From Myxococcales bacterium (GTDB lineage Bacteria; Myxococcota_A; UBA9160; UBA4427): a DNA stretch of 64,000 bases. Position 1 is the first letter of the stretch; every line of letters begins with the position of its first letter. The stretch spans positions 1 to 64,000 of the forward strand of contig JADFNE010000010.1 of assembly GCA_022563535.1 (NCBI GenBank). The letters run 5' to 3'. The notes under the pieces are model-generated. The model was given only the letters and a program-made list of their open reading frames with translations. It searched no databases and was not told the origin of the DNA. This document shows, in pieces, positions 17,664-27,559 of this stretch. Both the position numbers and the translations under genes were made by a program.

Positions 17664-18467
17664 CTATGACAGCAAGTTCTCTTCGCGCAGCCGCGCGATC
17701 AACTTTTCCGCTTGCTCGGCAGGAGAATCGCCCTCGACGAACTCACAGTTGCCTTGAATGGTCGGCACATATTGCTTTACGAGCCTGGCACGTGGGACGA
17801 GATCTGCCTCGCTGAGCCCGAGATCGGCAGGACTCAGCTGATCGGGCTTCACCTTGCGAGCTTTGATCTTCGACGCGGCGGTGGGATAGCGCGGATCCCC
17901 GAGTTCGTTGCTCACAGTCACCACCGCAGGACAGGCGACTTCGACTCCTTCGTTGCCGTCGGGCATGACCCGGATGATCTTCAGGGTCTCTCCGGAAGCC
18001 TCGACGGACCGGGCAAAGGTCACCAGCGGCATGCCGAGCTTCTCGGCGATCAAGGCGGGAACCACACCTTGGTCGTCGTCCGAGGCCTGGCGACCGCACA
18101 ACACCAGATCGGCGCCGCCAGAGTTTTCGATTTGCGCGGACAGAATTGCAGCGGTGCCGTGACAGTCCAGCTCGGAAGTCTGCAGCTTGATCGCCACCAG
18201 TGTATCCGCACCCAGCGCAGCGCAGTGCTTCAAGATCTTGCTCGGGTCCTCGCCGATCGAAACGACTGAGATCGTGCAGTCGACACCGGCGTCCTTGATG
18301 CGAAGTGCGGCCTCGATCGCCTGCTCGTCAAAACCGTTGATCAGCCGGGGAATCGCGGTCTGGGTCAGACTCACGCCGTCTTCGCCGATCTCCAGGCGAC
18401 CCGCGATGGCATAGTTGTTGACTGCGTCGGGGTCGAGCACCTCTTTGACGCAGATCGTGATGCGCAT
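17664..18467 (-). CDS. etfB: Electron transfer flavoprotein beta subunit
   Basis: AMP-binding ETF subunit of 267 residues, starting with MRITICVKEVLDPDA. The GRQASDDDQGVVPALIAEKL segment and the downstream TVSNELGDPRYPT are classical for EtfB. First gene of the minus-strand operon etfB-etfA-DUF35-thiolase, divergent from the acetone-carboxylase genes, so the two operons share a 423-base control region. Confidence 0.94.
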   Translation of the reverse strand: MRITICVKEVLDPDAVNNYAIAGRLEIGEDGVSLTQTAIPRLINGFDEQAIEAALRIKDAGVDCTISVVSIGEDPSKILKHCAALGADTLVAIKLQTSELDCHGTAAILSAQIENSGGADLVLCGRQASDDDQGVVPALIAEKLGMPLVTFARSVEASGETLKIIRVMPDGNEGVEVACPAVVTVSNELGDPRYPTAASKIKARKVKPDQLSPADLGLSEADLVPRARLVKQYVPTIQGNCEFVEGDSPAEQAEKLIARLREENLLS

Positions 18468-18890
18468 GAATTCACTCTCCTTGTTCCGTTCGCGAGAAAC
18501 CTGAAGCGGGCTCCATGTTCAGGAGATCTGCCCGGCGCTGCACCCCACCTTAGACGACGACCGAGAAGCTGTCAGCGCCGGGTATTCTGCTTGCATTTTC
18601 CGCAGCCACCACGGTTCGTGTACCGAACATTCCGTGACTCTGAAGCTTGCGCAGGCGCCGTGGGGCGAGAGAGTGTCGGTGATGGTGTGTGCGCAGACCC
18701 GGTTCCCTGTCTGGACTTCCACCACAGTGTGTGCGTCGAGAACCGGCACAGGCGTGGCGAGCCGGGCCGGGAGTTAGATACAGTCCTCGCGAGGTTTTGT
18801 GCGACAGGGTCCGCTAGATCGAACTGGAAGCCACGAGCTTGAACCGCAGCACGACCTGGCTGCGCAATCGCTCAGGAGGAACTGTTTTCG
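18468..18890. promoter_or_regulatory. Divergent control region between etfB and the carboxylase operon
   Basis: No gene is seen in this 423-base spacer. It holds an inverted repeat with perfect 5-base arms, GTTCG and CGAAC, around TGTAC at 18614-18628, which could be an operator. Acetone carboxylase operons are often driven by sigma-54; I looked for the TGGCAC-N5-TTGC pattern and did not find a good match. An AGGAGGA site precedes the carboxylase start. Confidence 0.45.
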
Positions 18891-21041
18891 ATGTCCCGCT
18901 ATCTCGTAGCGTGCGATGCCGGCGGCACCATGACCGACGTCATCGTGGTCGATGAAGAAGGCAACACCGTCATCGGCAAAGCGCCTACTTCCCCCCAGGA
19001 CGAGAGCATCGGCTACATGGAGTCCTTCTGGGAAGCCCTGGAGTTCATGGGGATCTCTCAAGCCGAAGGAAAGGATTTCGGCAAGCAGATCGAAACCGCC
19101 ATCTACACCGGCACCTCGATGCTCAACACCGTCATCAACATGAGCGGCTACAAGACGGGCATCCTCGTCAACAAGGGCTTCGAAGACATCATCGCTCAGG
19201 GCCGAGGTTCCCAGACGTTCATCGGTGCGCAGTGGAGCGAGATCACCCATATGCAGTACCGCAAGCACCGCACGCCGTTGGTTCCGCGCCGGCTTGCGCG
19301 GGGCGTCACCGAGCGTATCGACATGTTCGGCCAGGTCATCATCCCGATGTACGAGTTTGAAGTTCGCCAGGGCATCCGCGAATTGATCGTCGACGAAGAA
19401 GTCGAGAGCATCGCGATCATCTTTCTTCAGTCGTACACCAACCCCCAGCACGAGCGTCGCGCGGGAGAGATTGCTCGCGAGGTGATGAAGGAAGTGGGCC
19501 GGGAGGTCGTGCTCGAGCTTTCGAGTCTGGTGGCACCGACCACCCGGGAAATTTCCCGGGCCAACGCCACGGTCTTGCAGGCCTACGCGTCGGATTCCGC
19601 GCGCAAGCAGCTCTTTCGAATCGAAGAAGAGCTGATCAAGACCGGTTACCAACACAGCCTCAAGACAGTGCTCGGATACGGAGGCATCACGAACATTCGC
19701 TATCCGCGCCTGTTCGAAGCCGCAATGTCCGGACCCGTCGGCGGCCTGATGGGCGCGAAGTACCTGTCGACCGTGATTGGCGAGGAGAACATCGTGTGCT
19801 CCGATGTCGGAGGCACTTCTTTCGATGCGGGCACCATCACCGCGGGCATCGTGCCGATCGAGCGGGAGCCCGGCTTCCAGGGCATGTACGTGAACGTGCC
19901 GATGCTGGGCATCACCTCCATCGGTGCGGGCACCGGCACCTACATTCGCGTGGATCCCCTGACCAACCGCATCAAGCTCGGGCCCGATTCGGCGGGGGGC
20001 ACGCCCGGACCGACGTTCATGGACGCGGGCAACGAGATCCCGACCATCAACGACGCCAATCTGCTGCTGGGCATTCTGAGCGAGACCAACTACCTCGGCG
20101 GCAAGGTCAAGATCAACAAGGACACATCCTATAAGTTCTTCAAGGAGAAGGTCGCCGAACCGCTGGGCATGGATGTCTACGTGGCGGCCGAAACTTGCCT
20201 GGAGCTGCTCAACGTGATGATGCGCGAGCATCTCGTGCAGAGCCTGATGGTCGGACACGACCTGCGCGAATACGTGCTGCTCGCTTATGGAGGCGCCGGG
20301 CCGCTGCACATGCTGGGCTATGCCGGGGACTATCCGTGGAAGGCCGTCTGCACGGTCCCGTTTGCGGGTGGCTTCTCCGCCTGGGGCGGCGCGTGCATGG
20401 ATTATTCGCATCGCCGGCACAAGAGCATCGCTTCGGCGCTCACTTCGGCGATGGACGACACCACCAAGCTCGCATACCTCGCTCCGGTCGCCCTCGCCTG
20501 GGACGAACTCGAAAAGGAGTTGATCGACGAACTCAAGGCCGAGGGCTTTGAGGAGAGTCAGATCACGACGAGTCGGGTGGTCTACATGAAGTTTCTGGGC
20601 CAGCTCCACGACATCGAAGTCGAGTCACCGGTCGACACCCTCGCAACCGTGGCGGACATGAACAAGCTCATCGCCCACTTCGAAAATGTCTACACGACCA
20701 TGTTGACGATGGCGGCCAAGCCCGACACCCAGGAATACCAGCTGACCGAAGTCTGCGTCATCGCCAAGGTAGACACGGTAAAACCCAAGCTCAGAAAGCA
20801 CGAACTGCAGGGCAAAGAGCCCTCCAAGCAAGCCTTCAAGGGCAAGCGCCAGGTCTTCCAACGCGGTGCGTGGCACGATGCGGACATCTGGGACATGGCG
20901 AAGTTGGTGCCCGGCAACGAGATCAACGGCCTCGCGGTCGTCGAAGCCTCCAACACCACACTGTTCGTCCCCCCGGAATGGCACGTGCGCATCGATGAAC
21001 ACGAGATCTATTGGCTCGAAAGGGTGTCGAATCATGACTGA
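18891..21041 (+). CDS. acxA: Acetone-carboxylase-type beta subunit (hydantoinase A/oxoprolinase family)
   Basis: ATP-binding subunit of a three-part ketone carboxylase, 716 residues, close to the usual length of AcxA (about 717). ASKHA-type phosphate-binding loops are visible at the N-terminus (CDAGGTMTDVIVVDEEG) and in the middle (CSDVGGTSFDAGTI). It would activate bicarbonate or the ketone with ATP for carboxylation of acetone to acetoacetate. The start at 18891 follows AGGAGGA. The stop overlaps the alpha-subunit start by 8 bases. Acetophenone carboxylase and hydantoinases are relatives, but the presence of an AcxC-like third gene favours the acetone-carboxylase group. Confidence 0.88.
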   Translation: MSRYLVACDAGGTMTDVIVVDEEGNTVIGKAPTSPQDESIGYMESFWEALEFMGISQAEGKDFGKQIETAIYTGTSMLNTVINMSGYKTGILVNKGFEDIIAQGRGSQTFIGAQWSEITHMQYRKHRTPLVPRRLARGVTERIDMFGQVIIPMYEFEVRQGIRELIVDEEVESIAIIFLQSYTNPQHERRAGEIAREVMKEVGREVVLELSSLVAPTTREISRANATVLQAYASDSARKQLFRIEEELIKTGYQHSLKTVLGYGGITNIRYPRLFEAAMSGPVGGLMGAKYLSTVIGEENIVCSDVGGTSFDAGTITAGIVPIEREPGFQGMYVNVPMLGITSIGAGTGTYIRVDPLTNRIKLGPDSAGGTPGPTFMDAGNEIPTINDANLLLGILSETNYLGGKVKINKDTSYKFFKEKVAEPLGMDVYVAAETCLELLNVMMREHLVQSLMVGHDLREYVLLAYGGAGPLHMLGYAGDYPWKAVCTVPFAGGFSAWGGACMDYSHRRHKSIASALTSAMDDTTKLAYLAPVALAWDELEKELIDELKAEGFEESQITTSRVVYMKFLGQLHDIEVESPVDTLATVADMNKLIAHFENVYTTMLTMAAKPDTQEYQLTEVCVIAKVDTVKPKLRKHELQGKEPSKQAFKGKRQVFQRGAWHDADIWDMAKLVPGNEINGLAVVEASNTTLFVPPEWHVRIDEHEIYWLERVSNHD

Positions 21042-23223
21042 ACTGAGTCTGAAGCAGCAGTTGGAAGCCAACGAAGAACTCTTCAAAAAGACCGGGCACC
21101 TTTTTGGTTACGAGAAGCTCGCGCGCAAGGAGAGTGACCCCGGCACCTACGAAGCCGTCTGGCACATACTTTCGAACATTTGCAACGCCGCCTGGTCGGT
21201 GGGCTGCATGGCCTCCACATCGCCAGTGGCCGCGGAGGGCGGTGACGCACTCTGGGCCCTGCACACACCGACGGGTGACGCCATCTGCGTGTCTCGGGGA
21301 ATTACGGCGCACCCGGGCCTGCTCGCCGACATGATCAAGAACTTCATCCGGCTCGGCTACGAGGACTACCCCGGGTTCAACAATGGGGACATCTTCGAAA
21401 ACAACGACCCGCACTACGGCGGCATTCACACCCCCGACTTCGACATGTGCATGCCGATCGTATACGAAGGCAAGCTGATCGCCTGGGCGACTTCCGTCAC
21501 CCACGTCAACGACGTCGGCATGGCGCAGGCCGGTTCGATCGGCTTCCTGAATCCGAACGTGTTTGCAGACGGTCTGACCTTCTCGATGGAGAAAGTCGGC
21601 GAAAACGACAAGTACTTTCCCTGGTATGCCCTGCGCATCAAATCTCGCACGCGGACACCCGACTACGTGCTCGGCGATGCGCGCGGACGGCTCGCCGGCT
21701 GCATTACGATTCGAGAGCGGTTGTTCGAGGTGATCGAAAAGTACGGGCTCGACTTCATCCTCGACGCTTCGAAAGAGTATGTCGAGGACAGCCGACGCTA
21801 TGCGGTTTCGCGGGTCCGTACCCAGGCGATCCCCGGACGGATTCGCAAATCCCAGTTCAAGGACCTGGCGATGAAGGGCAAGCGCGTTCTGGATCCGATT
21901 CAGGACATCGACTGCCTCTTCAACCTGCCGATGGAGATGACGGTCAACGCCGACGCCACGGTGAAGCTTTCACTGCGCGGCGCGAGCGCCACCGTGCCCT
22001 TCGGTGAGAACATCAGCCCGACCGCACTCAAGAGTGGTCTGCTCAACGCCTACTCCCACATCGTCGGATTCGACATGTTCAACTCGGGCCCAACCGCATC
22101 GTGGGAAGTCGAAACACCGCCGAGCGGTTCCTGGGCAAACCCCTTCGAGAAAGACTTCTTCGCATCGAGTGGTGTGGCCTGGGCACCCGCCGTGATCTGG
22201 ATGAGCAGCCTCTACGAAGTCTTTGGCCGGCTCTTCCAGATGCGCGGCTTCGTCGAAGAAATGGCGGCGGGCGCGGCGACCACCATGACGGCAGAGTTCG
22301 CCGGCCAGACCCAACTCGGGATGTACCTCGCGAGCCTCACTCTCGAACAAGCCAGCAACGGCTCACCCGCTCGTGGCTACTCGGACGGCGAGAACAGTGC
22401 CTGGTGCATCTACACCCCCAACGCCGACTTCGGCTCGGCAGAGGTGATCGAAGGCTACCTGCCGATCATGTATCTCGGCCGCAACATCGAGCCGGACTCC
22501 GGGGGCTACGGCCAGTTCCGCGGCGGCCTCGGGCACACCGCCGTGTGGATGATCTACGGGACTACCGGGATCGACTATCAATGCGGCTGTGCGGGTATTC
22601 GCAGCAAGGTACTGCCGAACCACGGCATGTACGGCGCCTATCCCACCTGGCCCGATCGCCCGAGTTACGCGCACGATACGAACCTGAAGGAGTTGATCGA
22701 CAACCAGCAGCCGCTGATCCACGAACGGGGACCGGCAGAGGATCCGACGATCACCAAGATTCTGAAGGCGCGGCAGATGGAAGCGGCAGCGGTGGCGCCC
22801 TTCGTGACGCCGGAGCCGCTGCAGAACTACGACGTAATCCTGCATCCGGTATCGGGGGCCCAGGCCATGGGAGACCCCATTTCCCGCAACCCAGCGAGCG
22901 TCGAAGAAGACCTCAACAAGGGCTGGACCAGCCGCCGGATAGCAGAAGAAATTCACGGACTGGTGGTGAAACAATCAGGCGAGAAAGACTTCACCGTCGA
23001 TGTCGCGGCCAGCGAGAAGCGACGCAAGGAAATTCGCAAAGAGCGAATCAAGAAGGCGGTGCCGTTCAAGGAGTGGTGGGCAAAAGAGCGCAAGAAAATC
23101 GAAGCGAGAGAAAACATGGACGAGGCCGTGCTCCACATGTGGCGCACATCCATGGATCTCTCTCCGGATTACGGTGACGAGTTACGTGCGTTCTGGAAAC
23201 TTCCAAGCGACTTCGTTTTCTAA
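21034..23223 (+). CDS. acxB: Acetone-carboxylase-type alpha subunit (hydantoinase B family)
   Basis: Catalytic subunit, 729 residues, starting at ATG 21034 inside the end of the beta-subunit gene. HyuB hallmarks include NNDPHYGGIHTPDFD and SVTHVNDVG. His132, Asp135 and His157 have the same spacing (+3, +22) as the Mn ligands I recall for the Xanthobacter acetone carboxylase alpha subunit, so a metal site is probably intact. The C-terminal part is rich in Lys/Arg/Glu. It is somewhat shorter than the roughly 776 residues of the characterised protein. Confidence 0.88.
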   Translation: MTELSLKQQLEANEELFKKTGHLFGYEKLARKESDPGTYEAVWHILSNICNAAWSVGCMASTSPVAAEGGDALWALHTPTGDAICVSRGITAHPGLLADMIKNFIRLGYEDYPGFNNGDIFENNDPHYGGIHTPDFDMCMPIVYEGKLIAWATSVTHVNDVGMAQAGSIGFLNPNVFADGLTFSMEKVGENDKYFPWYALRIKSRTRTPDYVLGDARGRLAGCITIRERLFEVIEKYGLDFILDASKEYVEDSRRYAVSRVRTQAIPGRIRKSQFKDLAMKGKRVLDPIQDIDCLFNLPMEMTVNADATVKLSLRGASATVPFGENISPTALKSGLLNAYSHIVGFDMFNSGPTASWEVETPPSGSWANPFEKDFFASSGVAWAPAVIWMSSLYEVFGRLFQMRGFVEEMAAGAATTMTAEFAGQTQLGMYLASLTLEQASNGSPARGYSDGENSAWCIYTPNADFGSAEVIEGYLPIMYLGRNIEPDSGGYGQFRGGLGHTAVWMIYGTTGIDYQCGCAGIRSKVLPNHGMYGAYPTWPDRPSYAHDTNLKELIDNQQPLIHERGPAEDPTITKILKARQMEAAAVAPFVTPEPLQNYDVILHPVSGAQAMGDPISRNPASVEEDLNKGWTSRRIAEEIHGLVVKQSGEKDFTVDVAASEKRRKEIRKERIKKAVPFKEWWAKERKKIEARENMDEAVLHMWRTSMDLSPDYGDELRAFWKLPSDFVF

Positions 23224-23259
23224 TTCCGATTCATTCGACGAGCGCCCAGGAGAGTAGAA

Positions 23260-23796
23260 ATGGCCGAGTTTCACAAAGCCGACATCGAAAAGCTGATCGA
23301 CGGGGTGCTCCCCTGGCCAGCGACCCAAGACATGCTCAAAAGCGCCAAGGACCTGGACCGCTTCGACAAGTATGTCGAGATCATGCAGGAGCGGGTCGAG
23401 TTCAAGGATACGATCCTGCTGCCCTTGACCCCGATGCTCTTCATCGTGGATGCGGATGGCGAACGCGTCGTGAAATGTCGCTGCGGTCAGAACTTTGGTG
23501 ACTACCGCGTCAACTGGAAGCTGTCGTCCCTGATTCATGTACGCGACGACGAGGCGTCCCTCGGCGAAATCTACAAAGGGCGCGAGATGCCCGACCCGGC
23601 CTGGACCCAGCTCCGGGAATACATCTGCCCCGGTTGCGGCAGCCAACTCGAAATCGAGGCCGTGCCCCGGGGTTGCCCCCCGGACTTCGAATTCTTGCCG
23701 GACCTCGACACCTTCTACAGTGAATGGTTGGGACGCCCACTCCCGGACTCCGTCGAGCTGAAAGATCTCACCCTCGACGTCGTTTCAAAGTGGTAA
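23260..23796 (+). CDS. acxC: Acetone carboxylase gamma subunit
   Basis: Small third subunit of 178 residues, the expected size for AcxC. Two Cys pairs suitable for zinc are seen, KCRCGQNFGDYRVNW and ICPGCGSQLE, with CPPDFEF downstream. The gene has its own AGGAGAG site and lies 36 bases after the alpha gene. The gamma subunit separates true acetone carboxylases from hydantoinases and oxoprolinases, so it is the best evidence for the identity of the complex. Confidence 0.88.
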   Translation: MAEFHKADIEKLIDGVLPWPATQDMLKSAKDLDRFDKYVEIMQERVEFKDTILLPLTPMLFIVDADGERVVKCRCGQNFGDYRVNWKLSSLIHVRDDEASLGEIYKGREMPDPAWTQLREYICPGCGSQLEIEAVPRGCPPDFEFLPDLDTFYSEWLGRPLPDSVELKDLTLDVVSKW

Positions 23797-23814
23797 GACG
23801 GAATCAGTAGTCAA

Positions 23815-25005
23815 ATGAGTTCGGCACTCGAGGGTGTGGTTGTCGTCGACTTGACGACGGAGTTCTTCACCGGGATCACCGCCGCATTGCTGGGTGATTT
23901 TGGTGCGAAGGTCATTCGGGTCGAGAACATCGGCGTGCCCGAGCCGGTGAGCAATCGCGATGGCATGCATCCCGCCGAGGCTTGGGATTCCCACGCCGAA
24001 CTCGCTCATCGCAACAAACAGAGCGTGGCGCTGAATCTCGAAGTCTCCACGGGGCGAGCCGTCCTCGACAAGCTGCTCGCCAAAGCGGACATCCTGATCA
24101 CCGACCTGCCCTTCAAGACCCTCGAAGCCAAGGGCCTCGATTACGACTCCCTTTGTGGCTTGCGCGCCGACATCATTCTCGCCCGGGGTTCGGGTTTTGG
24201 ACCGCTTGGTCCCGACCGCGACCTCCCCGCACTCGACGAACTCGCCGCCGCGCGGGTCGGGCTGATGTCGACCCTCGGCGAACCCGGCCAGCCTCCCGTC
24301 TACAGCGGAACCGGCCAGATGCATACGGCCGTGATGCTGGCTTTTGGGACAATGCTCGCGATGGTGCATCGCGAAGAGACCGGCGAAGGCCAGATCGTCG
24401 ACGCGTCATTATTCGCGGGCAACATGTACGCCGCAAGTCTCGACCTGCAGGCCTACCTTGCCGTGCGGGCGGACCGCATTCTCGAGTCGGTATCGCGCCT
24501 CGACATGGGCAACCCGATGAGCGGCCCATCCTATCCCTGCGCCGATGGTCGTTGGGTCACCCTGGCCATGCCCGACACGGACCGATGGTGGCCCGTGTTT
24601 TCCGAAATTGTCGGCCTCAGCATCGACGACCCGCGCTTTGACAGCCACGAGAAACGCTGCGGAACAAACCGCCTCGAGATGATGCAAGCACTGGACGAGT
24701 TGTTTTCGAAGCAGCCCGGCGCGTATTGGGAAAGATTGTTCGCCGAGAAGCAGGTTTCGGCGGACTTGATCGAAAGCTACGCATTTCCGGCTGACGATCC
24801 CCAGGCCCGGGTGAACCGCTATGTGATCGATCTCGAGCATCCGAAACATGGCAAGATCAAGACCCTCGGCTTCCCCATTTACATGAGCGAAAGCCCGGCA
24901 GCTTTGCGAAGCGTGGCACCCGACAGAGGCCAGCACACCGAAGAAATCACGCGGGACCTGCTCAGCATGAGCCAAGCAGAAGTTCTTGCCCTGGAAACGG
25001 GCTAG
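23815..25005 (+). CDS. Family III (CaiB/BaiF) CoA-transferase, copy 1
   Basis: CoA-transferase of 396 residues that would move CoA between two organic acids through an aspartyl-CoA adduct. The catalytic Asp is in GEGQIVDASLFAG. The N-terminus (EGVVVVDLTTEFFTG) and DFGAKVIRVEN are the normal nucleotide-fold start. It follows acxC by 18 bases, so it is probably co-transcribed. One plausible job is activation of the acetoacetate made by the carboxylase, but the substrate is not known. Confidence 0.87.
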   Translation: MSSALEGVVVVDLTTEFFTGITAALLGDFGAKVIRVENIGVPEPVSNRDGMHPAEAWDSHAELAHRNKQSVALNLEVSTGRAVLDKLLAKADILITDLPFKTLEAKGLDYDSLCGLRADIILARGSGFGPLGPDRDLPALDELAAARVGLMSTLGEPGQPPVYSGTGQMHTAVMLAFGTMLAMVHREETGEGQIVDASLFAGNMYAASLDLQAYLAVRADRILESVSRLDMGNPMSGPSYPCADGRWVTLAMPDTDRWWPVFSEIVGLSIDDPRFDSHEKRCGTNRLEMMQALDELFSKQPGAYWERLFAEKQVSADLIESYAFPADDPQARVNRYVIDLEHPKHGKIKTLGFPIYMSESPAALRSVAPDRGQHTEEITRDLLSMSQAEVLALETG

Positions 25006-25015
25006 GGAGCGGAGC

Positions 25016-26227
25016 GTGTCCAAGGCACTCGCAGGCATTCGCGTTCTCGACTGCACGGTCTGGTTCCAGGGACCCGTGAGTTCACAATATCTGGCCGATT
25101 TTGGCGCGGAAGTCATTCACATTGAGCGCCCGGTCAGAGGCGATCCGGCGCGCGGCGTTCGCAGCATCAAAGCACTCGAGATCGGCGATTGGAACCAATA
25201 CTTCCTGGTGATCAATCGCAACAAAAAGAGCCTGGCCATAGACCTGCGCAAACAGGCTGGACAAGATCTCTTCTACAAGTTGGTGGAACAGGCCGACGTC
25301 TTCCTGTGGAACCAGGGCATGGACAACTTGAAGAAGTGGAATCTCACCTACGAGAAACTCAGCAAGATCAATCCTCGCATCATCCACGTCACCAATACCG
25401 GGCACGGACAACAGGGCAGCATGAACAAGCCCTCCTTCGACATCAACGTGCAGGCCCTGACGGGGATCATGACGAGACAGGGTGAACCCGGTCAACCGCC
25501 GATCTATCTGGGCATGGGAAGTGGCGACGCATACGGCGGGATCATGAGCGCCTTCGGAATCATGTTGGCACTCTACCAACGCAAGAAGACCGGGCGCGGT
25601 CAAGCAGTCGACGCATCTCTCTACGGCGCACAACTCTTCATGGGTGCACCGACGCTCCAACCCTACTTGGCGACGGGCAAAGAATTCTATTCGGCACAAC
25701 AATCTCGCACTCGAGCCCCGAACCCACTTTGGAACCGCTATCGCGCCCAGGATAAATGGATCTTCCTGTGCCAGGAAAACAGCGACGAAGGCTTTGCTGC
25801 GCTCTGCAAGATTCTCGGGACCGAGGAGTTGGGCAACGATGCGCGGTTCACAACTGCTGCGCTGCGGGAGCAGAACAACGCCGCGTTGATCGCAGAGTTC
25901 GACACCCGATTCGCCCTGGGCACGGCGCAAGACTGGACCGACCGCTTCAAGGCCGCGGGCATCGACGCGGCCCCGATCCAGAGCTTCAAAGAACTCAGCG
26001 AGGATCCCCAAGCCTGGGAGAACGACTACTTGCTCAAGACCCACTGCAGCGAAGTCGATCGCGAAGTTGAAATCCGCGGCCTGCCCATCACCCTCAGCAA
26101 GACCCCCGGCCAGGTCGACACCCTCGGACCCGAACTCGGGCAGGACACCGAGATCGTGTTGATGGAACTGCTCGGCATGGAGTGGGATCAGATCGAAGAA
26201 CTCAAGGCCCAGGAAGTCATCCCCTAG
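25016..26227 (+). CDS. Family III (CaiB/BaiF) CoA-transferase, copy 2
   Basis: Second CoA-transferase, 403 residues from GTG 25016, which has a GGGAGCGGAG site just ahead. The core start is SKALAGIRVLDCTVWFQGP. The catalytic Asp is in GRGQAVDASLYGAQ. It lies 10 bases after copy 1 and differs from it throughout, so the two may form a heteromer or act on different acids. An upstream in-frame ATG at 24986 lies inside copy 1 and is less likely. Confidence 0.87.
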   Translation: MSKALAGIRVLDCTVWFQGPVSSQYLADFGAEVIHIERPVRGDPARGVRSIKALEIGDWNQYFLVINRNKKSLAIDLRKQAGQDLFYKLVEQADVFLWNQGMDNLKKWNLTYEKLSKINPRIIHVTNTGHGQQGSMNKPSFDINVQALTGIMTRQGEPGQPPIYLGMGSGDAYGGIMSAFGIMLALYQRKKTGRGQAVDASLYGAQLFMGAPTLQPYLATGKEFYSAQQSRTRAPNPLWNRYRAQDKWIFLCQENSDEGFAALCKILGTEELGNDARFTTAALREQNNAALIAEFDTRFALGTAQDWTDRFKAAGIDAAPIQSFKELSEDPQAWENDYLLKTHCSEVDREVEIRGLPITLSKTPGQVDTLGPELGQDTEIVLMELLGMEWDQIEELKAQEVIP

Positions 26228-26308
26228 CCCGGCGCAAAGTTTCCGGTCGCCGCGCTACGCTCGGGGCGTCGCGAGCAGAACCGCCCCACACGAGGCCAGA
26301 GAATTCAG

Positions 26309-27541
26309 ATGAGAAAAGCCTCGCAAGACCTTGCCGCTGGGCCACTTTCGGGGATCCGTGTCCTCGATATCGCGAGCATGCTCGCCGGCCCCTACGCCGC
26401 GACCCTGCTCGGGGACATGGGCGCCGATGTAATCAAGGTGGAGTCCACGTTTGGCGACGACAGCCGTCATCTCGGCCCGCGCCGGGGCGATCAACGCACA
26501 GCGTTCATGAGCCTCAACCGGAACAAGCGCGACATCGTGATCGACATGGATCGGGGCGAGAAGGCCCAGCAGGTGCTGGGCAAACTTGTCGCGACTGCAG
26601 ACATTCTGATCACGAACATGCGAGGCGCCGCGCTCGAGAAACTCGGACTCGGCTATGACGAAATGCGCAAGCACCGCAAAGATCTCATCTGGATCAGTGT
26701 CACGGCCTTTGGTTACGACGGCCCCTACGCGGGACGACCTGGAATCGATTTTCTCGCCCAGGGCTACGCGGGACTGCTCGCCCAGAATGGAGAGCCCGAT
26801 GGCGCGCCGGTGCGACTCACGGTGCCCTTGATCGACGTGATGACCTCCGAACTCGTCTGCAGTGCGGCACTCGCTGCAATCATCGCCCGGGGCAAGACCG
26901 GCGAAGGTCAGCGCATCGAAGTCTCTCTCCTCGACGCCTTGACCCACGCCATGTCGAATCCGATTGGCGCCTACCAGAACGCGAACTTCGATACGCCGCG
27001 CACTGGAAATCGCAGTCTCTACTTTGCACCGTCGGGTATCTACAAGTGCAAGGACGGCAAGCTGGTGATCACCTGCTTCTCGCAAAAATTCTTCGTCAAG
27101 CTTTGCGAGACTCTCGATCGCGACTGGGTGTCGGACCCGCGCTTCGCGACGATTGACGCTCGCAGGGAAAACGAAGATGAACTCGATCGCGAACTCGAAG
27201 CGCGCTGCATGGATTTTGCTCGCGACGAGCTGGTCGAGATCCTGGTGGCCGGTGATCTGCTGACCGCGCCGATCAACGAGATGCCCGACGTCGTCAACGA
27301 TCCCCAGATCCGCCACAACGAGATGATCGTATCCATCGAACACGCGACCCAGGGTACGATTGATGTCACCAATATTCCGATCAAATTCTTCGGGACTCCC
27401 GGCGGCGTCCGCCTGCCGCCCCCAACCCTGGGACAGCACACAGACGAGATTCTTTTGGAGTTGGGCTACGGTGCGGACGAAATCGAATCTCTCGCCGAAA
27501 GCGAAATCGTCTGGAGCCAGCAAAAACTCGCAGCCCGCTGA
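26309..27541 (+). CDS. Family III (CaiB/BaiF) CoA-transferase, copy 3, Asp-to-Glu at the active site
   Basis: Third CoA-transferase, 410 residues. The N-terminus SGIRVLDIASMLAGPYAATL and GDMGADVIKVE are classical. At the catalytic position the motif reads GEGQRIEVSLLDA, so Glu204 replaces the Asp that forms the acyl-enzyme. Glu might still work, or the protein may have a changed rate or be non-catalytic. It is about 80 bases downstream of copy 2, in the same direction, and is followed by an MFS transporter 18 bases on. Confidence 0.85.
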   Translation: MRKASQDLAAGPLSGIRVLDIASMLAGPYAATLLGDMGADVIKVESTFGDDSRHLGPRRGDQRTAFMSLNRNKRDIVIDMDRGEKAQQVLGKLVATADILITNMRGAALEKLGLGYDEMRKHRKDLIWISVTAFGYDGPYAGRPGIDFLAQGYAGLLAQNGEPDGAPVRLTVPLIDVMTSELVCSAALAAIIARGKTGEGQRIEVSLLDALTHAMSNPIGAYQNANFDTPRTGNRSLYFAPSGIYKCKDGKLVITCFSQKFFVKLCETLDRDWVSDPRFATIDARRENEDELDRELEARCMDFARDELVEILVAGDLLTAPINEMPDVVNDPQIRHNEMIVSIEHATQGTIDVTNIPIKFFGTPGGVRLPPPTLGQHTDEILLELGYGADEIESLAESEIVWSQQKLAAR

Positions 27542-27559
27542 AGAACCCAAGGAAGTAGC

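Noticed and set aside
18774-20609. 611-residue minus-strand open frame
   Set aside because: It lies fully opposite the carboxylase beta-subunit gene, has no domain I recognise and is His/Asp-rich in the way GC-rich antisense frames are.
20866-21033. N-terminal extension of the carboxylase alpha subunit
   Set aside because: The frame is open upstream of ATG 21034, but the extra residues overlap the beta-subunit gene and are not protein-like; 21034 gives a normal family start.
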